A stretch of 64,000 bases of DNA, from NCBI GenBank assembly GCA_963677215.1, contig OY781919.1, forward strand, positions 2,480,001 to 2,544,000. Reading direction: 5' to 3'. Below, in pieces: positions 1 through 9,067 of this stretch (position 1 is its first letter; each line of letters begins with the position of its first letter). The notes below the pieces were generated by a model that did not search any database, had not been told where the DNA came from, and saw only the letters and a program-made list of their open reading frames with translations. The position numbers were made by a program, and so were the translations under genes. Source of the stretch: G963676795 sp963677215. GTDB lineage: Bacteria; Desulfobacterota; Desulfuromonadia; Desulfuromonadales; Geopsychrobacteraceae.

Positions 1-216
1 CGTATACTGATCCGCCAGCTGCTCGATTCCGGCAATCCTCCTGCCATCAGCATCCTCCACGGCGCGAAGGATACTGTCCTGCCGGTCACCATGGGGCGCG
101 AACTGGCAGAGCTCGATCCGCGGATCAGCTATTATGAATTCGCCGTCGACGATCACACCTCGATTCTGACGACACAGTGGAAGTTGATCTTTGGTTTATT
201 GAATGGGGATGAGTAA
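1..216 (+). CDS. alpha/beta hydrolase, C-terminal fragment
   Basis: The window opens inside this gene: frame 1 is open from base 1 to a TAA at 214-216, giving the last 71 residues. They carry two features of the C-terminal half of an alpha/beta hydrolase: HGAKDTVLP, which fits the strand and loop with the catalytic Asp, and DDHTSIL, which fits the loop with the catalytic His. The nucleophile region lies upstream of the window, so substrate and subclass cannot be given. The family call rests on these motifs only. Confidence 0.6.
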   Translation, partial: RILIRQLLDSGNPPAISILHGAKDTVLPVTMGRELAELDPRISYYEFAVDDHTSILTTQWKLIFGLLNGDE

Positions 217-237
217 GCCAGGTTTGGGGTGATAAAG

Positions 238-480
238 ATCAAAAATCTGTATCGCATGCAAAGCCGCGAAGACCGCGAAGAAAAGGCAAGCTCGCTTGGC
301 CACAGACAAGGGCGGATAAAGACTGAAACAACTCTTTACTTAACAGGGATGCAGGGGATTTAGAGGAAAAACTACTTACCTTATTTCGGTTCTGCGCGAC
401 TCTGTGCGAGGGAGTTTTAGATTGTTTTTCGTGGACAATAGTCTATAACCTTCGCGGCTTCGCGTGAGATCGGATTTAAG
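238..480. repeat. dispersed 'cgcgaag' intergenic repeat, copy 1
   Basis: This gene-free gap holds GCCGCGAAGACCGCGAAGAA near 251 and the opposite-strand version TTCGCGGCTTCGCGTGAGAT near 451. Between them lie degenerate phrases (ccacagacaaggg, cagggatgcaggggattt, tgtgcgagggag, ttcgtggacaa). The same phrases in the same order, reverse complemented, fill 2868-3075. The unit is therefore a mosaic intergenic repeat with inverted ends. No coding potential is seen. Confidence 0.6.
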
Positions 481-1126
481 GTGTTGACGGTTTCACCGCC
501 ATACCGCGGATCGTCCTGTTGATAAAGGTCGGGGCTCCGCTGATCAGTTCCTCGGTCAGTGTTTCGATGCGCAGGCCCGCCGCTTCAATATTGGCTGCCG
601 TGTCGCGGGTCAGGCGGCAATCCCCGGCGCAGAGTTTCCAGAAGGGTTCCAGGCGCTGTTGCCAGCGGCGCGTCCGTTCCTGATCTGAAATGACATGCTC
701 CATAAAGATCAGCCTGCCCCCCGGTTTCAGCAACCGGTAGATTTCCTGCAGGCTGCTTCCAGGACAACCCACGGTACAGAGCACCAGGGTTGAAACGACG
801 CTGTCCAGACTGCTGTCGGCCAGCGGCACCCGGTCTGCCGGCCAGTCGGTAATCTGAAAATTGAGATGCTGATGTTTCCCCCCGTCAGTCACCAGTTTCC
901 GGCGCATGAACTGGTCCGGTTCGGCCAGGGTCAGGCTGGTCAGCTGAGCCGGGTAAAAGGGGAGGTTCAGTCCGGTTCCTGCGCCGATTTCCAGCACATC
1001 ACCACAGGTGTTCTGCAGCAGTTCCCGGCGCCAGTTGGCCAGAATGCGTTTTTCTGTGCCGTGCATCAGCAGGTTGTAGCTGGCGGCAATCAGCCAGGAT
1101 CTTATTTTTATAGCTGCTCGCTTCAT
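476..1126 (-). CDS. class I SAM-dependent methyltransferase
   Basis: About 216 residues with a Rossmann-type SAM-binding core. Motif I VLEIGAGTG lies at about residues 44-52, and the post-motif acidic LAEPD and the LLKPGGRLIFMEH strand follow. The overall look is of the UbiE/phospholipid N-methyltransferase group, but the acceptor is unknown. A GTG at 1138 overlaps the stop of the upstream transporter gene by 4 nt. The ATG at 1126 has GGGGTGAG just upstream and is preferred. The tight coupling to the transporter suggests co-transcription. Assignment to the fold is firm; substrate is open. Confidence 0.8.
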   Translation of the reverse strand: MKRAAIKIRSWLIAASYNLLMHGTEKRILANWRRELLQNTCGDVLEIGAGTGLNLPFYPAQLTSLTLAEPDQFMRRKLVTDGGKHQHLNFQITDWPADRVPLADSSLDSVVSTLVLCTVGCPGSSLQEIYRLLKPGGRLIFMEHVISDQERTRRWQQRLEPFWKLCAGDCRLTRDTAANIEAAGLRIETLTEELISGAPTFINRTIRGMAVKPSTP

Positions 1127-1134
1127 GGCAGGTC

Positions 1135-2733
1135 TCACCCCAGAATAATAACCAGAATCTTGGTTAAGAGAATCATGCCGATCAGCGCCACCGGGTAGAC
1201 CGTGGCGTAGGCCGACGCCGCATAGGGCGTTTCCACCAGTCCGGAGACGCTGGCCAGTCCCGGTGTGCTGGTCATGCCGCCGGTCAGAACCCCGAGCAGA
1301 TGCAGGAACCTGATTTTAAGCAGTTTGCTGCCGATCAGCAGGGCCACCAGCAGCGGCACCAGGGTGACGACGATCCCCGAGACGAACAGGGCCAGCCCCT
1401 GCTGATGCAGAGTCTCAAGGATGTTGGCCCCGGTGCGGGTGCCGACCGTCGCCAGGAAGAGCAGCAGCCCCAGTTCGCGGATAAAGCTGTTGGTCGTCGC
1501 CGGGATCTCCCAGATCAGCGGGCCGGTTTTATAGAGCGCGCTCAAAACCAGGCCAGCCAGCAGCACCCCGCCCGAGATCCCCAGCTTGAACTCGCCGACA
1601 TAGGGGATGTAGAGCGGAAACTGGCCGATCAGAAAGCCGATCATCAGACCGACGACGATCGGGATCAGATTGGTGCGGTAGGTCTCGCGGATATCGTTGC
1701 CGAGCATCCAGGAGACGTTCTGAATGGCTTCCTCCTGGCCGACCACATGGATGATGTCACCCAGATGGATGCGGGTGTTCTTGTCCGGCGTCAGGTCGAT
1801 GCCGTTGCGGGTGATGCGCGAGACCTGGATGCCGAAGTTCTTCTTCAGGTTGAGGGTGCCGGCCTGAAAGCCGACCCGCGAATGCTTCGAGATCATGATC
1901 GACTTCTTCGCCAGCCCCCGGGAAAACTCGATGGAGTCATCGATCGGCTGGCCGAGCAGCAGAATCGCCTGCTCGATCTCATCATCGTGACCGACAATCC
2001 GCACCTTGTCCCCCTTGCCGAGCAGGGTATCACCGTAGACGATTACCGGTTCCGTCGCACCGACCTTGAGCAGGCGGGTCAGCACCACCGGAGCACTCTT
2101 TTTGAAGGGGATTTCACGGACCTTCTTGCCAAAGATATTCGGGTTGGTGATCTCGATGTGGCGGGCCTGCATCGGCGGATGTTCCTGCTCAACCATCTCC
2201 TTCATGCGCTGCTCTTCTGCGAGCAGATCGACCTTCAGCACCCGGGGCAGCAGGCGGACAAAGAGGATGACCCCGAGCACGCCGAAACAGTAGGTCAGGC
2301 CGTAGGCCGCAGGAGCCTGGCTGTTGACCACCGATTCAACCGCCACGGCCAGACCCGGTGTGCTGGTCAGCGCCCCGGAGAACAGCCCCGCCGCGATCCC
2401 CGCATCGAAGCCGTTGATCCAGCTGCAGATCAGGGTGGCGATAAAACCGGTCAGGACGATGACCGATGCCCCTAGCGACAGATGCAGCCCCTGCTTTTTG
2501 AAGGACGAAAGAAACCCTGGCCCGGCCTGTAGGCCGACCGAATAGATAAACAGCACCAGGCCGAAGGTCTGCAGCACCGCCGGCAGGGTCAGGCCAAAGT
2601 AACCGAAGGTCAGCCCGGTAAAGATGACAGCCGAGGACCCCAGCGAGAAGTTCTTGACCTTGATATGGCCGATGAGCTCACCGCTAACAATAACGGCCAG
2701 AAGTAAAAAAACAGGATTCTGCAACAGCGACAT
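1135..2733 (-). CDS. aspartate:alanine exchanger (AAE) family transporter
   Basis: About 532 residues in the arrangement typical of the AAE/YidE-YbjL family: a first hydrophobic block (about 1-170), a cytoplasmic centre with two RCK_C (TrkA-C-like) domains (about 185-355), then a second related membrane block (about 360-532). The repeated glycine-rich GALTSTPGLA and GGMTSTPGLA motifs, one per half, mark the internal duplication. Family members include AspT-type exchangers, but most are uncharacterised, so substrate is not assigned. The ATG at 2733 has GGAG 6 nt upstream; an in-frame TTG at 2796 lacks a ribosome site. The methyltransferase gene follows with overlap. Confidence 0.85.
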   Translation of the reverse strand: MSLLQNPVFLLLAVIVSGELIGHIKVKNFSLGSSAVIFTGLTFGYFGLTLPAVLQTFGLVLFIYSVGLQAGPGFLSSFKKQGLHLSLGASVIVLTGFIATLICSWINGFDAGIAAGLFSGALTSTPGLAVAVESVVNSQAPAAYGLTYCFGVLGVILFVRLLPRVLKVDLLAEEQRMKEMVEQEHPPMQARHIEITNPNIFGKKVREIPFKKSAPVVLTRLLKVGATEPVIVYGDTLLGKGDKVRIVGHDDEIEQAILLLGQPIDDSIEFSRGLAKKSIMISKHSRVGFQAGTLNLKKNFGIQVSRITRNGIDLTPDKNTRIHLGDIIHVVGQEEAIQNVSWMLGNDIRETYRTNLIPIVVGLMIGFLIGQFPLYIPYVGEFKLGISGGVLLAGLVLSALYKTGPLIWEIPATTNSFIRELGLLLFLATVGTRTGANILETLHQQGLALFVSGIVVTLVPLLVALLIGSKLLKIRFLHLLGVLTGGMTSTPGLASVSGLVETPYAASAYATVYPVALIGMILLTKILVIILG

Positions 2734-2867
2734 TATGTCTCCGTTATATCTGGTTTGAAGGAGGTGGTGCGCTTTCGGAATAGTATAGCCGAGCAAGGTT
2801 TGGTTCGTACAGAAGGGACAGACTTTAAATCTATAGCTGCCTCATGTGAAGCTTATAAACTTTTGTC

Positions 2868-3075
2868 CACGGAAAACACGAAAATTACGAAAAATAATCT
2901 AAAATTCCCTCGCACAAAGCCACGGAGAACCGAAATAAGGATGAAGTTTTTCCTATAAATCCCCTGAATCCCTGTAAAAGAAAAGGTTGAGTTTGCCTTT
3001 GACCGCCACTGTCTGTGGCCAATCCGCTTCAGGTTTTCCTTCGCGTTCTTCGCGGCTTCGCGTGAGATATGGCTT
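2868..3075. repeat. dispersed 'cgcgaag' intergenic repeat, copy 2 (inverted)
   Basis: This is the reverse-complement arrangement of the repeat at 238-480: ttttgtccacggaaaacacg, ccctcgcacaaagccacgg, aatcccctgaatccctg, ctgtctgtggcc, then TTCGCGGCTTCGCGTGAGAT at about 3050. It occupies most of the 547-bp gap upstream of the transporter gene. Nothing else recognisable lies in 2734-3280. Confidence 0.6.
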
Positions 3076-3280
3076 TCAGCTTTTTGCTTGATTTTCAGAT
3101 GCTTTTATCTTCTCAGATTTCAACCATCATTTCACAAAATGTTTCTAACTCACTAAAAATATTAAAATCCTTGATACCCCTAAACTACAGCAGTATAAAA
3201 GGAAAAGATTTCGTCACATGAAATGTGTGAATGGGGGCTGAGCAAATCATGACAGATCTACATAGTTTGGACATCTGAAG

Positions 3281-3856
3281 ATGAACTACTACGATCACAA
3301 CGCCGATCAGTTCTTCAGCGAAACCTTCACCCTCGACATGACTGAAATCTACGCGCCGTTCCTGGCGCGTCTGCAACCCGGCAGCAGAATCCTCGATGCC
3401 GGTTGCGGCTCCGGTCGCGATGCTCTTGTCTTCAAACAACGTGGTTTTGATGTCATCAGCTTCGATTCCAGTCCGGAACTGGTCGCTCTGGCCCGTAAAA
3501 ACACCGGGCTCGATGTGCAGTGTTCAACCTTTCTTGATTTTCAGGAAAAACCCGATAGCTTTAACGGTACCTGGGCCTGTGCATCACTGCTGCATATCCC
3601 GTTTCAGCAACTCCCCGAGGTTTTTGCTCATTTGGCAAAGTTCCTGAGCCCGGGTGGCATGTTCTACTGTTCGTTCAAATACGGTGACGATGAAGTTAAA
3701 CGTGGTGGCCGTCACTTTACCAACCTAAATGAAAAGCTCTTGGCAGATGCAATAACCGGCAGCGGCCTGCAGATCGACACAACCTGGCAGACCGAGGATC
3801 GGCGACCGGAACGGGCAGGGGAGTTCTGGTTGAATGGATTGTTGGTAAAATGTTAA
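3281..3856 (+). CDS. class I SAM-dependent methyltransferase (first of a tandem pair)
   Basis: 191 residues. Motif I ILDAGCGSG lies at about 37-45, followed by RDALVFKQRGFDV and an acidic SFDSS after strand 2; FLSPGGMFYCSFK is the usual strand-5 region. It resembles small TehB/UbiG-like methyltransferases and lacks a DNA-methyltransferase (N/D)PP(Y/F) motif. The next gene encodes a paralogue of the same length, and the third gene is the nuclease-helicase fusion, so the three may form one accessory unit. Substrate is unknown. Confidence 0.8.
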   Translation: MNYYDHNADQFFSETFTLDMTEIYAPFLARLQPGSRILDAGCGSGRDALVFKQRGFDVISFDSSPELVALARKNTGLDVQCSTFLDFQEKPDSFNGTWACASLLHIPFQQLPEVFAHLAKFLSPGGMFYCSFKYGDDEVKRGGRHFTNLNEKLLADAITGSGLQIDTTWQTEDRRPERAGEFWLNGLLVKC

Positions 3857-3985
3857 AGGGAATTCAAAATTGACTAATCGTGATGTTATCTTTTGTAGAA
3901 TTGACAGATTTTTTGATGCAATTTGTCATATCTCTACCGCTTTAGAGGAGATTTTCGGCGTGCCTCGAATGAATTAAGGTTCCAA

Positions 3986-4570
3986 ATGAATTCTTTTTAC
4001 GAAGTGAATTATCAGCAATATTTCGATTCTACAATCAATATTGACCCTGCGAGTTTTTTATCTCCCCTTGCTGATAGCCTTAATCCTGGGTCGTCGATAC
4101 TTGATATAGGCTGCGGTTCGGGCCGTGATCTTCTTTGGTTGAAGGAGCATGGATTTCATGTGACCGGGTTTGAACAGGCGTCAAGGTTGGCAGCATTGGC
4201 TCGGGAGCATACCGGTTGCCCGGTTATCGTCGGGGATTATTTGCAATACGATTTTGCCACGCTAAATTTTGATGCCATTGTCATGGTCGGGGCTTTGGTA
4301 CATCAGCCCCGGTTGGCAGTGCTGGATATTCTTAAGGGGATCTGTCGTTGTTTGCAGCCAGGCGGTTATCTCCTGATAACCATGAAAGAAGGGCATGGTG
4401 TTTTTGCCAGGCCTGATGGCCGTGAATTTACCCTGTGGCAACAGGATGAGATTGAAGCTGTCTATTCCTCCTGTGGTCTGGATGTCATCGATTTCTCCCG
4501 GCAGCTATCTAAGCTGCGTCCGGATGATATCTGGCTGGGGCATGTGCTGAGGGTCGCTGATGGCCGTTGA
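3986..4570 (+). CDS. class I SAM-dependent methyltransferase (second of a tandem pair)
   Basis: 194 residues, aligning along its length with the preceding methyltransferase: an N-terminal NYQQYF block corresponds to NADQFF there, and motif I ILDIGCGSG lies at 38-46. The ATG at 3986 has AAGGT 5 nt upstream and gives the same start as the paralogue; an earlier in-frame ATG at 3923 would add an unrelated 21-residue tail. The stretch 3850-4300 looks more AT-rich than its surroundings, suggesting transfer. Its stop overlaps the helicase start by 11 nt, implying translational coupling. Confidence 0.8.
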   Translation: MNSFYEVNYQQYFDSTINIDPASFLSPLADSLNPGSSILDIGCGSGRDLLWLKEHGFHVTGFEQASRLAALAREHTGCPVIVGDYLQYDFATLNFDAIVMVGALVHQPRLAVLDILKGICRCLQPGGYLLITMKEGHGVFARPDGREFTLWQQDEIEAVYSSCGLDVIDFSRQLSKLRPDDIWLGHVLRVADGR

Positions 4571-7500
4571 TGGGGCCTGTGAAAACGGGTTGCTGCAGAA
4601 TCTCCTGTCTGGCCTTGGTTTCAGTTTCCTCCGCGAGGAAATAACCGGCTATATTTTTCTGCGCGCCGCCGATGACACCTGTCTGATTATCGATACGGTG
4701 ATCTGCTCCCTAAAAAACTATCCCTATATCGATTATACGAGCGATCAGAATGAACTAATGGCGGATCATTGCCGGGTGTTCCGGTTCCTTCTTGATGACC
4801 AGTTATCTGTCACCGAATTGGAGAGGGAGATTGCGCTTATCCTCAGCGATGAGAACGATCCGGAAAAGATCCACAGGTTTGGCGGCAACCGTTCCGAGCA
4901 GCAGCCGGATCCGACCATGCCGGAGGCCGCCTTCGAGGAGTGTTTTTTAGAGGCTTTCGGCGCATCGGCCGGGATTGCTCTGCACAGGGAGTTTGCCTAT
5001 ATCGATCTGGCGGGAACGACGCGTTACATCGACTATGCGCTGTTTGCCAAAAATGGAAAATTTGCGATTGAGCTGAACGGGGAAAGCTTTCATCATCCCG
5101 TGGCCACGGGGCCGGCACGTTATAGTTCTCAGTTATTCAAGCAGAACTCCCTGGTCGCCGACGGTTTCAAGGTGTTTCGCTGGTCATTGAACGGCATGAG
5201 GGACAGGGAGCGTTTTATCCTGGAACTCGACAGGTTTTTCGGAGCCGCTCAGCCGTTTCTGGATAAATCTGTAATCAAGCTGAAGCGTCAGGTCGAATCC
5301 TTTGAACTCAAGGAGCATCAGAAGGATGCTCTGGGCGATCTTGACAATGCGCGTATGCAGGGGCGTCATGCCTTCCTGCTGGTGATGCCGACGGCGACAG
5401 GGAAGACCGAGGTCTTCATTGAGGATATCGCGAGGCTTAAACTGGCGCAGCCAAAGCTGCGGGCACTGATCATCGTGCCGACAAGAAACCTGCGGGACCA
5501 GACCCTGGCCCGCCTGAGATTGCGGCTTCCTCTGGATCTGAAAGAACAGATAACAGACGATATCTTTGATGATCGCGACCTGCTGGTTCAGACCACAGCC
5601 TATATGCATCGGCACTATTACAAGCTGGCAGCGGATCGGTTCGATTATATCGTTGTTGACGAGGCCCATCATGCCCCGGCCCAGGGGCTGCGCAATATCC
5701 TCGAACATTTCTCTCCGACGCATCTGATCGGTGTAACAGCGACCCCGGACCGTCTGGATCTGCAGCGGCTGGAAGGGATATTCGGTGAGTATGAACCCCA
5801 GTTGTCCCTGGAAGAAGCCATAGTGCAAGGGCTGGTTACGCCGGTGCGATGTTACCGGGTAAAGACGAATATTGATCTCAGCGAGGTGCGCTTCAACGGA
5901 AAAGAATATGTAAAAAATGATCTTCAGCGAACATTGTTGGTGCCATCACGAGATGAGTTGATTGCCGATGTTGTAGATCTATATTTTTCCGGTGAGTTTT
6001 CCGGGAAGCAGGGGATTGTCTTTTGCGTTGATATCAGGCATGCCAGAAGGATGGCGGACCTTTTCAATGCACAGGGAATTCCCGCTGCTGCGGTTGACGG
6101 CAAAGAGCGCAAAAAAGCGGAAAAGGCTCTTACAGGGTATGAGTCCGGAGCGATCCGTTTTCTGTGCGCCTGCGATCTGCTCACCGAGGGCTGGGATGCA
6201 CCGCAGACGGAAATTCTGGTCATGGCCAGACCGACCTTTTCGCGGGTTCTGTACACGCAGCAGCTCGGGCGGGGCCTGCGGAAACATCCGGGGAAAGAGG
6301 CTCTCTATGTCATCGATGTGGTGGATAATTATGGCGGCAGACTCCAACCCCTCTCGTTGCATGCCCTGTTCAGGATACCCAGCTATCAGCCATTTGGGGA
6401 TCTGATCAAGCCTGATGTCGGCAGTGAAGATGAGATTATCGTGCTTGATGGTCTGTATGAAGGTGAGCGGCGTATTGAACCCGTCGACATCTTCAGTTTT
6501 GAAGAAACCTACGGCGCATATCTGAATGAAGAGCAGCTGGCCCGTGAGCTGTTTGTGTCCACTGGGACTGTCAATCAATGGCTCAAGACGGGGCGGATCA
6601 AGGCAGACGCCGAATATGCATTCGGCAGGAAAAAACTCTCCTTCTTCCATCCCGATCAGGCGGAGCGGATCAGGATGGAGCAGGGGCTGAAGGAGCATAC
6701 CGCTGAAACGCGGGTGGAGGACTTCAGGGAGTTTCTGGAAAAGCGCGATTACACCTTCTCCTACAAGATCATCTTTCTGTTAGCTTTTCTGAAGGTGGCG
6801 AACCTGCGCAAGGAAGCTGCACTGCCGGAACTGCTTGAACTGTACCAACGCTTTTACCGGAACATTTTAACGAAGCATGGAAGCAATGAGCGCACGAACT
6901 GTCCATATAACAGGGCCGATTATCTGGACGATGAAAATCTCGTACAGCGCAGCCTTCTTGAGAACCCTTTTGAAAAGTTTGAGAGGAAGCGTTTCTTCTA
7001 CCATTGCAAGGACCTGAACTATTTGGCGCTGGATCCTGAGTTGGTGAAAAAGCTGAGCTCTGAGGATTATAAGATCATAACGACTCAGATGGTAGAAGAC
7101 CTGCGGGAGTATTACGCCAAACTTGAAATCGAGCTTCGGGACAGCGATTTCGAGTTTCTGCTGCCGGAAAAAGAAGTCGCCCCAGGTACGGTCCAGTTTA
7201 TCGACAGTCCAGCGGATGAAGAAAAATATAAGACAGTTCTGCCCTATTTTCCGTTGAGTATAGCCGCGGGCAGTTTTCTAGAGTCAGCGACACCTGAGGA
7301 ATCGGAGACGTGGTTTTCCGTGGATGGCCTGACCAGAAGAGGTCGATTGTCTGAGGATATGTTCGTAGCCCAAGTGCATGGTCGCTCTATGGAACCGGTC
7401 ATTCCGGATGGTGCTTACTGTCTATTTTCTCTTCGCCTTGGTGGTAGTCGTAATGGAAGAATTGTCCTGGCTCGAAAAGCCAATATTGACCCTGATACCG

Positions 7501-7682
7501 GTGCGGGTTTCACTGTAAAGACCTATCATTCAAGCAAAGTGGAGGATCCTGATAGTGGATGGAGACATGAAACCATTACTCTATGTCCGGCCAATCCTGA
7601 GTATGAGACCATCAGTATTCCAGCTGTAGATGCTGAAGATTTCAGGATCGTGGCATTCTTTGAAGAAGTCTTAAATGACTGA
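4560..7682 (+). CDS. PD-(D/E)xK nuclease - SF2 helicase - LexA-type (S24) peptidase fusion
   Basis: 1040 residues. In order: an unrecognised N-terminus (1-120); a Vsr/DUF559-like nuclease core (about 125-230) with D158 and E171-L-N173; an SF2/ResIII helicase with Walker A PTATGKT (K282), DEAH box at 367-370, GVTATPDR and QLGRGLRKHPG (motif VI); a helix-turn-helix-like segment (about 656-680); an all-helical region; and a C-terminal S24 domain. That domain has HGRSMEP with Ser943, TVKTY with Lys987, and the upstream pair Ala903-Gly904 in SIAAGSF, which matches the position of the self-cleavage site in LexA/UmuD. The start overlaps the methyltransferase gene. Role in defence or in a DNA-damage response is inferred from the architecture. 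Confidence 0.8.
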   Translation: MAVDGACENGLLQNLLSGLGFSFLREEITGYIFLRAADDTCLIIDTVICSLKNYPYIDYTSDQNELMADHCRVFRFLLDDQLSVTELEREIALILSDENDPEKIHRFGGNRSEQQPDPTMPEAAFEECFLEAFGASAGIALHREFAYIDLAGTTRYIDYALFAKNGKFAIELNGESFHHPVATGPARYSSQLFKQNSLVADGFKVFRWSLNGMRDRERFILELDRFFGAAQPFLDKSVIKLKRQVESFELKEHQKDALGDLDNARMQGRHAFLLVMPTATGKTEVFIEDIARLKLAQPKLRALIIVPTRNLRDQTLARLRLRLPLDLKEQITDDIFDDRDLLVQTTAYMHRHYYKLAADRFDYIVVDEAHHAPAQGLRNILEHFSPTHLIGVTATPDRLDLQRLEGIFGEYEPQLSLEEAIVQGLVTPVRCYRVKTNIDLSEVRFNGKEYVKNDLQRTLLVPSRDELIADVVDLYFSGEFSGKQGIVFCVDIRHARRMADLFNAQGIPAAAVDGKERKKAEKALTGYESGAIRFLCACDLLTEGWDAPQTEILVMARPTFSRVLYTQQLGRGLRKHPGKEALYVIDVVDNYGGRLQPLSLHALFRIPSYQPFGDLIKPDVGSEDEIIVLDGLYEGERRIEPVDIFSFEETYGAYLNEEQLARELFVSTGTVNQWLKTGRIKADAEYAFGRKKLSFFHPDQAERIRMEQGLKEHTAETRVEDFREFLEKRDYTFSYKIIFLLAFLKVANLRKEAALPELLELYQRFYRNILTKHGSNERTNCPYNRADYLDDENLVQRSLLENPFEKFERKRFFYHCKDLNYLALDPELVKKLSSEDYKIITTQMVEDLREYYAKLEIELRDSDFEFLLPEKEVAPGTVQFIDSPADEEKYKTVLPYFPLSIAAGSFLESATPEESETWFSVDGLTRRGRLSEDMFVAQVHGRSMEPVIPDGAYCLFSLRLGGSRNGRIVLARKANIDPDTGAGFTVKTYHSSKVEDPDSGWRHETITLCPANPEYETISIPAVDAEDFRIVAFFEEVLND

Positions 7683-7827
7683 TTGAGATCCGCAGAGGTG
7701 AAATTCTGCTTGGGCCCAAAGGAACCTAGCAATATTTGTTTGGGGGAATCTAATCGTTTTGGATTATTTTTCTGCTTAGCCCGAGAATTATTGATTTGGA
7801 ACGAAAAAACATGACTAGGAAATCTTC

Positions 7828-8520
7828 TTGAAATTCTTCATTCGCATCCTCCTTATATCTTTCCCTTGTATCGCACTGGCAGTACTCCTCTGGCCGGTGG
7901 TTGAAGGGCACGATTTTTCTTTTTCGCGGGCATCGAGTGCGCTGATTTCGAAGGTACAAGATCCGGAGAAGAAGCAACTTATCACCGTGCCTGCTACTCA
8001 AAAAGCCCCACCCGAAAATGCCGATCATCAAATCTACCGCTGGGTGGATGAACACGGGCGGACGGTCTATTCCGACCGGGCGGATCATCCGGAGGCGAAG
8101 GTTTACGTTCCGAAGAAGTTGAGCCAACTGAAAGTGACTGGTCTTCCTGAACCCAGAATCGAGCACAGGGGTGATCCAGCACCAGACATGGAGAGGACAC
8201 ACAAGTTCACCGCTGCACAGCAGAGTCTAAGGTCAGTTCCCTCATCTGTGCCCTATGAATTTTCCATGACCAGTGCCAGTTGGGAAGGTGAATACGTTGT
8301 GCTGTCCGGGCGGATCGCGGCTGGGGCTGAGTGCAGACAATTGGAGGTGAGAGCCTCGGCTAAAAGTGATGCCGGAGGCAGAATCCGAGGTACAGATGTT
8401 GTCAGCTATAATGGCTTTGGTTCGACTCTATATGAGATCAGAAAAAAGGCCCGGACTAGGATCAATGGTCGCCGCCCCTGGTGGGAGCCGCAAAGTACCT
8501 CTGCCCGCTGTTTGGATTGA
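7828..8520 (+). CDS. DUF4124-domain secreted or membrane-anchored protein
   Basis: 230 residues. It begins with a hydrophobic signal or anchor segment (about 5-25), then a DUF4124 motif at about 68-95 (QIYRWVDEHGRTVYSDR), a short envelope domain whose function is not established. The rest is unrecognised. The start is taken as TTG at 7828, because AGGA lies 7 nt upstream and the signal peptide begins there; the nearby ATG at 7811 opens only a few codons. It stands alone behind the helicase gene. Confidence 0.7.
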   Translation: MKFFIRILLISFPCIALAVLLWPVVEGHDFSFSRASSALISKVQDPEKKQLITVPATQKAPPENADHQIYRWVDEHGRTVYSDRADHPEAKVYVPKKLSQLKVTGLPEPRIEHRGDPAPDMERTHKFTAAQQSLRSVPSSVPYEFSMTSASWEGEYVVLSGRIAAGAECRQLEVRASAKSDAGGRIRGTDVVSYNGFGSTLYEIRKKARTRINGRRPWWEPQSTSARCLD

Positions 8521-8836
8521 TTTTGCTCCAGTGTGGGGCCAGTGCGTCGGGGTAGGACCAAGGAAAGATCCTGTAATCATATGAGAATTTCTTATATATG
8601 AATGTGTTTTTCTCCTTAAAATACCGTTTTTGAGGGCGAAATGATATTTGTAAATATCCTCCATCATTTGCTTTGCCGGTCATCGAAGGCGACCTGCTGC
8701 GGTGAATAAACACTACAATCGCCTTAAACTTTGCGGTAAATCATTGCCATAGGGCACGAAAAGTTTTTCCGCCCCTTTTGCGCCCCACTATTCGTCGAAC
8801 AGATTGCCAGTTACTCTACAAGTGGAGAAGAAAGTC
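8521..8836. other. gap without a recognised gene
   Basis: These 316 bases contain no convincing reading frame. A short perfect hairpin GATATTT-gta-AAATATC occurs around 8642, and the last 20 bases supply the ribosome site of the next gene. No other signal was recognised. Confidence 0.5.
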
Positions 8837-9055
8837 ATGAAGATTAATCTCAATCAACTGGAGACCCTGATTCTTCATCAGTCCTATAAGATCGACAAAG
8901 CCGTTGCCGGAACCGGTTACCTGGCCAGAACCGTAATCGGTGTCGGGACTTTTCTGCTCGATAATGAAGGGAATTTCGATCTGCTGACCGCGAAGCAACA
9001 GGTCACCTTTCGGCGCTTTCTGCAGCCACTGCTTGAAACCGATGCGAATGAGTAA
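8837..9055 (+). CDS. small hypothetical protein
   Basis: 72 residues with no recognised domain. The ATG at 8837 has GGAGAAG 6 nt upstream, a strong ribosome site; the frame also opens 33 nt earlier without one. The protein is soluble, mixed alpha/beta in look, and ends in an acidic tail. It converges with the DUF2058 gene, with only 12 bp between stops. I do not recognise the family. Confidence 0.6.
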   Translation: MKINLNQLETLILHQSYKIDKAVAGTGYLARTVIGVGTFLLDNEGNFDLLTAKQQVTFRRFLQPLLETDANE

Positions 9056-9067
9056 CGGTTGAGCCGA

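Noticed and set aside
1300..2475. A 391-codon plus-strand frame opposite the AAE-family transporter
   Set aside because: Composition is that of an antisense shadow and the minus-strand gene has clear membrane and RCK_C domains.
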